A stretch of 10,910 nucleotides of DNA. It comes from an uncultured bacterium. Lineage in GTDB: Bacteria; Desulfobacterota; Desulfovibrionia; Desulfovibrionales; Desulfovibrionaceae. The stretch is from positions 1 to 10,910 of the forward strand of contig CAJMRA010000047.1 in NCBI GenBank assembly GCA_905215675.1, in the 5' to 3' direction. Of this stretch, positions 6,637 to 10,910 are shown piece by piece (position 1 is the first letter of the stretch; each line of letters opens with the position of its first letter). The position numbers were made by a program, and so were the translations under genes. The notes beneath the pieces were generated by a model that made no database searches, had not been told where the DNA came from, and worked only from the letters and a program-made list of their open reading frames with translations.

Positions 6637-8532
6637 ATGCTTGATTATTTTCGCTCCAACGCCCAATCTTTCGGCGTCAAATGTATTTTCGGCCTGATCA
6701 TTCTGGTCTTCATCGGCTGGGGCGTGGGCAGTTTTACGGATCGCAGCGCCGGTAATGTCGTCGCTACGGTCAACGGCGAGCCCATTACCATCAACGACTT
6801 TGAACGCGCCTATCAGATGGCGGAATCCGAAGCGCTGACCCGCAATCCCTCCATGACGCGCGAACAGCTTGTGGCCTCGGGCCTCGGCGAAAACGTTCTC
6901 AGGGACATGATTCAGCAGATTCTTCTGCAACAGGCGGCCGTGCGCATGGGACTGGACGCCACGCCGCTGGAAATGCGCCGGGAAGTGGAAGGCATTCCCG
7001 CCTTTCAGGACAAGCAGGGCCGCTTTGATCCCGCCCGCTATGAAGAAGTGCTGAACAACCGGCGCATGGGCATTGCCGCCTTCGAGCAGAGCCTTGCGAA
7101 CCAGATTCGGCGGGACAAGATTCTGACCATTCTTCAGGACGCCGCCTGGACCGACCCCGCCGCCGCAAAGCGGCATTACGATTACCTGCGCCAGAAGCGT
7201 CAGGTAAGCTGCCTGTTCCTGCCCGCCTCCGACGCCGTGGTCGAGGCCCCGTCGGACAAGGAAATTCAGGAAGCCTACGAAGCCCGCAAGCAGAGCCTTG
7301 CCATTCCGCGCAAGGTGGCCGTCGAATTTGTACGGGTATCCCCGGAAAAGCTGGTATCCGCCGCGAGCATCAGCGACGACGAAGTGCGCCGCTGGTATGA
7401 CGAGCATCCCCGCAGCTTCACCACGCCGGAACAGGTCAAGGCCGCGCATATTCTTGTGCCGCTGGCCCCCGACGCCGACGAGGCCGCCGTCAAAAAGGCG
7501 GAAGAAACCATGGCCGCCATCCGCAAGGAACTGGACGGCGGCAAGAGCTTTGCGGCCGTCGCCGACGCCCACAACGGCCCGCAGGCCGCGGGACCCGGCG
7601 GCGAACTGGGCTGGGTGGAACGCGACAAGCTCGTCAAGCCCTTTGCCGACGCCGCCTTTGCCCTGGAGCCCGGCAAGATTTCCGACGTGGTGCGCAGCCA
7701 GTTCGGCCTGCATCTCATCAAGGTGGAAGACCGCAAGGCCGCAAGCCGCGAGCCTCTGGATGCCGTCAAGGACAAAATCCGCGCCGACATCGCCCGCGAA
7801 CGCGGCGGCACGCGTCTGAACGAAGCGCTGGACGGCCTGCTGGAAGCCGCCATTCTCGGTACGCCGCTGGACAAGGCGGCCGTCAACTTCAACCTTGCGG
7901 CGGAAAAGACCGAGCCGCTGACGCAGGCCGCCCTGGCTCAGGCCCTGGGCATGGACGTTGCCGCTGTTGCGCCGCTGATGAGCCTTGCCGCCGGCATGCC
8001 GCTGGATACGCCGCTCGCCGCCGGCGACGGCTATCTTGTGTGCCGCGTCGCCGCCGTGGAAGAAGCCCGCACGCCCGAACTGGCCGCGGTACGCGACACG
8101 CTGGAAAAGACGCTCCGCAATGAAGCCGCGTTGCAGGCCGTGATGAAAAAGGCCGCCGAACAACGCGCGACTCTGGAAAAGAATGCCCAGGGCGTCAAGC
8201 TGACCGGCGCGACCATGGATCGCGGCGGCGCGCTCCCCGGCTATGCGCCCTCCGCCGCCGTGAGCGACGCCGTGTTCGCCGCCGAAGCCGGACAGTGGAT
8301 TCCCCCCGTCGCCGCCGACAGCGAAACCCGGGGACAGGGCGCGCTGCTCTGCCGCGTGGACAAGACGCTGGAACCCGACGCCGCCGAATGGAACAGCATG
8401 CAGAACATCATGCAGCAAATCGCCACCGGACAACGCGCGCAGGCTGTTTTCTCCATCTTCATGCGCGATCTTTTCAAGACCGCCGACATTGAAGTGCTGA
8501 ATCCCGCCGTCGTCACGCGCAAGGCCGGCTAA
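6637..8532 (+). CDS. ppiD: PpiD-type periplasmic foldase (SurA_N plus parvulin PPIase)
   Basis: A 631-residue protein, close to E. coli PpiD (623). It has a short cytoplasmic N-terminus, one membrane anchor (about 13-31, CIFGLIILVFIGWGVGSF) and a large periplasmic part. A SurA_N-like chaperone region follows from VVATVNGEPITINDFERAY at 41-59 to about 190. The parvulin domain is about 265-366, with VKAAHILVPL, GGELGWVERDKLVKPFADAAF and FGLHLIKVED segments. A C-terminal chaperone-like region makes up the rest. PpiD sits beside the SecYEG exit and helps newly exported proteins fold; the PPIase centre is often inactive in PpiD, so chaperoning is the safer role. GGAGAAGG just before the ATG (6637) fixes the start; an upstream in-frame ATG at 6592 would place the anchor later and lies within the hairpin. 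It has its own promoter. Confidence 0.93.
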   Translation: MLDYFRSNAQSFGVKCIFGLIILVFIGWGVGSFTDRSAGNVVATVNGEPITINDFERAYQMAESEALTRNPSMTREQLVASGLGENVLRDMIQQILLQQAAVRMGLDATPLEMRREVEGIPAFQDKQGRFDPARYEEVLNNRRMGIAAFEQSLANQIRRDKILTILQDAAWTDPAAAKRHYDYLRQKRQVSCLFLPASDAVVEAPSDKEIQEAYEARKQSLAIPRKVAVEFVRVSPEKLVSAASISDDEVRRWYDEHPRSFTTPEQVKAAHILVPLAPDADEAAVKKAEETMAAIRKELDGGKSFAAVADAHNGPQAAGPGGELGWVERDKLVKPFADAAFALEPGKISDVVRSQFGLHLIKVEDRKAASREPLDAVKDKIRADIARERGGTRLNEALDGLLEAAILGTPLDKAAVNFNLAAEKTEPLTQAALAQALGMDVAAVAPLMSLAAGMPLDTPLAAGDGYLVCRVAAVEEARTPELAAVRDTLEKTLRNEAALQAVMKKAAEQRATLEKNAQGVKLTGATMDRGGALPGYAPSAAVSDAVFAAEAGQWIPPVAADSETRGQGALLCRVDKTLEPDAAEWNSMQNIMQQIATGQRAQAVFSIFMRDLFKTADIEVLNPAVVTRKAG

Positions 8533-8547
8533 CGGCGCCGACTTCCC

Positions 8548-8593
8548 GGGGAGGCCCCCTTGCGACGCCGCCTGCGGCGCTGGGAGCCTCCCC
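8548..8593 (+). terminator. GC-rich hairpin downstream of ppiD
   Basis: GGGGAGGC (8548-8555) pairs with GCCTCCCC (8586-8593), and inside it CGCCGC (8566-8571) pairs with GCGGCG (8574-8579). It begins 15 bases after the ppiD stop. No T-tract follows directly, so it may act as an mRNA 3'-end barrier ahead of the terminator candidate at 8604-8645. Confidence 0.5.
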
Positions 8594-8603
8594 TTCCCCC
8601 TCC

Positions 8604-8645
8604 CGGCAGCCCTCTCCCCCCGTCCCGCTGCCTGCCGCCTTTTTT
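8604..8645 (+). terminator. Probable intrinsic terminator after ppiD
   Basis: CGGCAG (8604-8609) can pair with CTGCCG (8632-8637), followed by CC and a run of six T (8640-8645). The T-run fits an intrinsic terminator, but the stem is short and the loop is long (22 bases), so this is a moderate call. The remaining 8646-8847 stretch before glmS holds a leader hairpin (8781-8811) and no gene that I can support. Confidence 0.4.
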
Positions 8646-8780
8646 ACCGTCCTCCCCCCATGAAACGCTTCAGGGTTCCGCCGAACGTCGGCCCGTTCCG
8701 CAAGATTCATACAACACGAAGCGCGGAAACCGGTTCGCAGGGCTGAACCCGCCCGAAACAGAACAACGCACAAGCAACAT

Positions 8781-8817
8781 GGGGAAAAAGGACCTGACGC
8801 CCCTTTTCCCCTTTCTT
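8781..8817 (+). promoter_or_regulatory. Terminator-like hairpin in the glmS leader
   Basis: GGGGAAAA (8781-8788) pairs with TTTTCCCC (8804-8811), extended by GG/CC across a single bulged A. The loop is about 10 bases and TTTCTT follows. It lies about 36 bases before the glmS ribosome-binding site (AAGGAG at 8848-8853). The layout suits an attenuator if transcription starts upstream of it. I could not find a convincing promoter in 8646-8780, so this remains tentative. Confidence 0.45.
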
Positions 8818-8861
8818 CGCCGGACCCCTCCGGCACATACATATGCCAAGGAGACAATCCC

Positions 8862-10688
8862 ATGTGCGGCATTATCGGTTATACCGGACATCGTCCTGCA
8901 GTTCCCGTCGTGGTCGAAGGCCTGCGCCGTCTGGAATACCGCGGCTATGATTCCGCGGGCGTGGCCTATGTCCAGCGCGGCGAACTGCATATCACCCGCG
9001 CCCTGGGCAAGCTGTCCGCCCTGGAGGACAAGCTGGCTCAAAGCCCCGTCACCATGGCGACCACAGCCATGGGACATACCCGCTGGGCAACGCACGGCGT
9101 CCCCGCCGAACGCAACTCCCATCCGCATGCATCCAACAGCGGCAACATCGCCATAGTTCATAACGGCATCATCGAAAACTATCAGCAAATCAAGGATGAT
9201 CTGCTGTCCAAGGGCTATGTCTTCCACTCCGAAACCGATACCGAGGTACTCGTCAACCTGATTGAGGAATGCCAGAAGACGGAGCCGGATCTCCTGCAAG
9301 CCTTTGCCGCCGCCCTGCGGCAGGCGCACGGCGCTTACGCCGTCTGCCTCATGAGCAAGGACGAGCCCAACACGCTTTATGCCGCCCGCATGTCCGCCCC
9401 GCTCATCTTCGGCATCGGCACCGGCGAAAACTTCATCGCCTCCGACATTCCCGCCTTTCTGCCCTACACGCGCAAGGTCCTTTTTCTTGAAGACGGCGAA
9501 ATCGTCCGCGCGACGGCCACAAGCTACGCCATCATGCGCCTTGAGGACCTATCGCCCGTTTCCCGCACGGTGCAAACCATTCAGTGGGACATGCAGGCGG
9601 CGCAAAAGGGCGGCTACCGGCATTTCATGCTCAAGGAAATCTTCGAGCAGCCCCGCGTGCTGCGCGACGGCCTGACCGGCCGCATCAACGGAGAAAACAA
9701 CAGCATTGCCCTTGCGGAACTGGACGGCCAGCCCGTGCCCGAACGGCTGCACATCGTCGCCTGCGGCACGTCCTATCATTCGGGACTCTGGGCGCGGCAT
9801 CTTCTGGAATCCTGGGCGGGCGTGCCCACGCAGGTGGAAATAGCCTCGGAATTCCGCTACCGCGATCACCTGCTGCTGGGCAAAAACGACATGGTGCTGG
9901 TCATCAGCCAGAGCGGCGAAACCGCGGATACGCTCGCCGCCCTGCGCATCGCCCGCGAACAGGGCGTCCCCGTGCTGGGACTCTGCAACGTCGTCGGCTC
10001 GAGCATCGCCCGCGAGGCTTCGGCGGTCTTCTATACGCAGGCGGGGCCGGAAATCAGCGTCGCGTCCACCAAGGCCATGTGCAGCCAGATGCTTGCGCTG
10101 GCGCTCATCGCCCTTTACTGGGGACGGCGGCAGCAGCGCCTTTCCCCCGACGAAGTGTCCGCTCATATCCGGCAGCTCGACGCCCTGCCCGCCGCGCTGG
10201 AAGCCGCGCTTCCCGCCATGCACGAGCGGGCGCGCGAACTTTCCCGCCGGTATGCGCAGGCCCGCAACTTCTTCTATCTCGGTCGCGGCCTGTGCTACGC
10301 GCTGGCGCTGGAAGGAGCCCTCAAGCTCAAGGAACTCTCCTACATTCACGCCGAAGGGTACGCTTCCGGGGAAATGAAGCACGGCCCCATAGCCCTGATT
10401 GATCCGAGCTTCCCCACCTTTGCGCTGGCGCTCGACGACAATCTCTTCCCCAAAGTGCGCTCCAACATCGTCGAGGTGCAGGCCAGACAAGGGAAAGTCA
10501 TTGCGCTGACCAACCCCGGCGCGGCGCTGGACGTGGACGATATCTGGGAAATCCCCGCCCTGCCCGCGCCCTTCTCCTCCTTCATGGCCCTGCCCGCTCT
10601 CCAGCTCTTCAGCTACGAAACCGCCGACTACCTCGGCAAGGACGTGGATCAACCCCGCAATCTGGCCAAAAGCGTCACCGTGGAATAA
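8862..10688 (+). CDS. glmS: Glutamine--fructose-6-phosphate aminotransferase (isomerizing)
   Basis: Cytosolic enzyme making glucosamine 6-phosphate from fructose 6-phosphate and glutamine, the entry step to UDP-GlcNAc for peptidoglycan and LPS. It has 608 residues (E. coli 609). The N-terminal class II glutaminase starts at nucleophile Cys2 (MCGIIGYTG), with YRGYDSAG at 26-33, HTRWATHG at 72-79 and HNGIIENY at 100-107. Two SIS domains follow: CGTSYHSG at 301-308, SQSGETADT at 349-357, STKA at 402-405, EGALKLKE at 484-491, HAEGYASGEMKHGP at 496-509. The conserved tail DQPRNLAKSVTVE includes K604, the sugar-binding lysine. AAGGAG lies 8 bases before the ATG. No glmS ribozyme is seen, as expected outside Firmicutes. 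The TAA stop is shared with the first bases of a repeat module. Glucosamine supply fits the envelope theme of its upstream neighbours. Confidence 0.98.
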   Translation: MCGIIGYTGHRPAVPVVVEGLRRLEYRGYDSAGVAYVQRGELHITRALGKLSALEDKLAQSPVTMATTAMGHTRWATHGVPAERNSHPHASNSGNIAIVHNGIIENYQQIKDDLLSKGYVFHSETDTEVLVNLIEECQKTEPDLLQAFAAALRQAHGAYAVCLMSKDEPNTLYAARMSAPLIFGIGTGENFIASDIPAFLPYTRKVLFLEDGEIVRATATSYAIMRLEDLSPVSRTVQTIQWDMQAAQKGGYRHFMLKEIFEQPRVLRDGLTGRINGENNSIALAELDGQPVPERLHIVACGTSYHSGLWARHLLESWAGVPTQVEIASEFRYRDHLLLGKNDMVLVISQSGETADTLAALRIAREQGVPVLGLCNVVGSSIAREASAVFYTQAGPEISVASTKAMCSQMLALALIALYWGRRQQRLSPDEVSAHIRQLDALPAALEAALPAMHERARELSRRYAQARNFFYLGRGLCYALALEGALKLKELSYIHAEGYASGEMKHGPIALIDPSFPTFALALDDNLFPKVRSNIVEVQARQGKVIALTNPGAALDVDDIWEIPALPAPFSSFMALPALQLFSYETADYLGKDVDQPRNLAKSVTVE

Positions 10689-10736
10689 AGCGTCGCGCCT
10701 TTGAAAAAGGCACAACGCGAGGCGGCGCATTGCGCC
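10686..10736 (+). repeat. Left-hand repeat module starting on the glmS stop codon
   Basis: Matches 641-693, the left end of the 150-bp element, with a few substitutions and one-base gaps. The shared parts include TA-AGCGT, CCTTTGAAAAAGG and AACGCGAGGCGGCG. It forms GCCTTT-GAA-AAAGGC (10697-10711), and the A-T pair of the other copy (652/666) is replaced here by G-C (10697/10711), a compensatory change. The first three bases TAA are the glmS stop codon. The matching right-hand module is not in direct order downstream; the copy found there is inverted. Confidence 0.75.
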
Positions 10737-10746
10737 CTGTTTCCAA

Positions 10747-10792
10747 AGGGGGAAGCACTCCGTGCAAGGGAGCGCTTCCCCCTCGACGTTTT
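10747..10792 (+). terminator. glmS terminator hairpin
   Basis: AGGGGGAAGC (10747-10756) pairs perfectly with GCTTCCCCCT (10774-10783), with an inner CTCC/GGAG stem (10758-10761/10769-10772) and a 7-base loop. TTTT follows at 10789-10792. Position 58 bases after the glmS stop and the strong stem support a terminator; the short, displaced T-tract makes it imperfect. Confidence 0.6.
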
Positions 10793-10812
10793 CATGTCCC
10801 CCGTCCCTGAAA

Positions 10813-10864
10813 AACACGTCTCCCCCGGCGAGGGGGAAACCTCGGCCGGGGGAGCGGGCGTGTT
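10813..10864. terminator. Long nested hairpin, possibly a bidirectional terminator
   Basis: AACACG/CGTGTT (10813-10818/10859-10864) encloses CTCCCCCGGC/GCCGGGGGAG (10820-10829/10845-10854) and an inner GAGG/CCTC (10830-10833/10840-10843). It stands between the glmS terminator and the inverted repeat copy at the window end. It may terminate a convergent gene beyond the window; no T-tract supports either direction strongly. Confidence 0.45.
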
Positions 10865-10869
10865 AACAC

Positions 10870-10910
10870 TAGAGCAATTTCAGTTTGAAACGCTGCGCGT
10901 TTCAAACCAT
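10870..10910 (-). repeat. Dispersed palindromic repeat, right-hand module (copy 3, inverted, cut by window edge)
   Basis: Reading the minus strand, 10872-10910 is identical over 39 bases to 13-51, including the perfect 11-bp hairpin GTTTGAAACGC/GCGTTTCAAAC. The end TAGAGC (10870-10875) equals the complement of the GCTCTA end of the 641-790 element, so the end of the repeat is most likely the T at 10870. The rest of the element would continue past the window. Confidence 0.85.

Noticed and set aside
4813..8433. Very long open frame (over 1200 codons) on the minus strand
   Set aside because: It lies opposite the carbohydrate gene and ppiD, both of which have coherent proteins. Its translation is low-complexity and His/Gly/Gln-rich with no domain, a common artefact in GC-rich DNA.
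8730..8750. GGTTC...GAACC arm resembling part of a tRNA
   Set aside because: No acceptor or anticodon arms surround it, so it is only a small inverted repeat.
8533..8861. glmS ribozyme
   Set aside because: The region lacks a recognisable ribozyme core, and the ribozyme is mainly a Firmicutes feature; only simple hairpins are visible.
9549..10817. Open frame of about 420 codons opposite glmS
   Set aside because: It is antisense to a complete GlmS with conserved catalytic residues and has no recognisable domains.

Overview
The window is a GC-rich stretch of bacterial chromosome carrying seven protein genes, all of them recognisable or partly recognisable. There are no RNA genes, CRISPR arrays, transposases or phage genes. 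The set (AlaC-type aminotransferase next to homoserine dehydrogenase, MtnA, PpiD, GlmS, YjbQ) and the Gram-negative periplasmic chaperone PpiD point to a Gram-negative proteobacterium. The alaC-hom adjacency and the base composition remind me of Desulfovibrionaceae (Desulfovibrio, Bilophila, Mailhella and relatives). That placement is from memory and is only moderately secure.

Layout. Minus strand on the left: yjbQ (132-569), then hom (873-2192), which overlaps the end of alaC (2170-3375). alaC and hom form a translationally coupled pair for amino-acid metabolism around pyruvate, glutamate and the aspartate family. A 158-bp divergent intergenic region follows. Plus strand on the right: mtnA (3534-4589, methionine salvage), a 639-residue protein that looks like a TIGR04326-type surface-carbohydrate biosynthesis protein with a GT-B-like C-terminus (4639-6558), ppiD (6637-8532, inner-membrane-anchored periplasmic foldase) and glmS (8862-10688, glucosamine-6-phosphate synthesis). 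The right half therefore leans towards cell-envelope building: amino-sugar supply, a surface-glycan protein and an envelope foldase. Each gene seems to have its own expression signals rather than sharing one operon.

The non-coding DNA is more distinctive than the genes. A dispersed, palindrome-bearing repeat occurs at least three times. A right-hand module lies at the very start (1-51), inside a 150-bp MITE-like element (641-790), and inverted at the very end (10870-10910). The outer two copies match over 39/39 bases, so the whole window is bracketed by inverted copies. A left-hand module starts the 150-bp element and recurs exactly on the glmS stop codon (10686-10736), with one compensatory base-pair change in its hairpin.

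Other structures are strong GC-rich hairpins behind yjbQ, hom, ppiD and glmS, a 26-bp perfect palindrome between mtnA and the carbohydrate gene, a near-consensus sigma-70 promoter whose -35 box covers the previous gene's stop codon, and a terminator-like hairpin in the glmS leader. I do not see a convincing new multi-gene system. The repeat family and the orphan surface-glycan gene are the things most worth following up.
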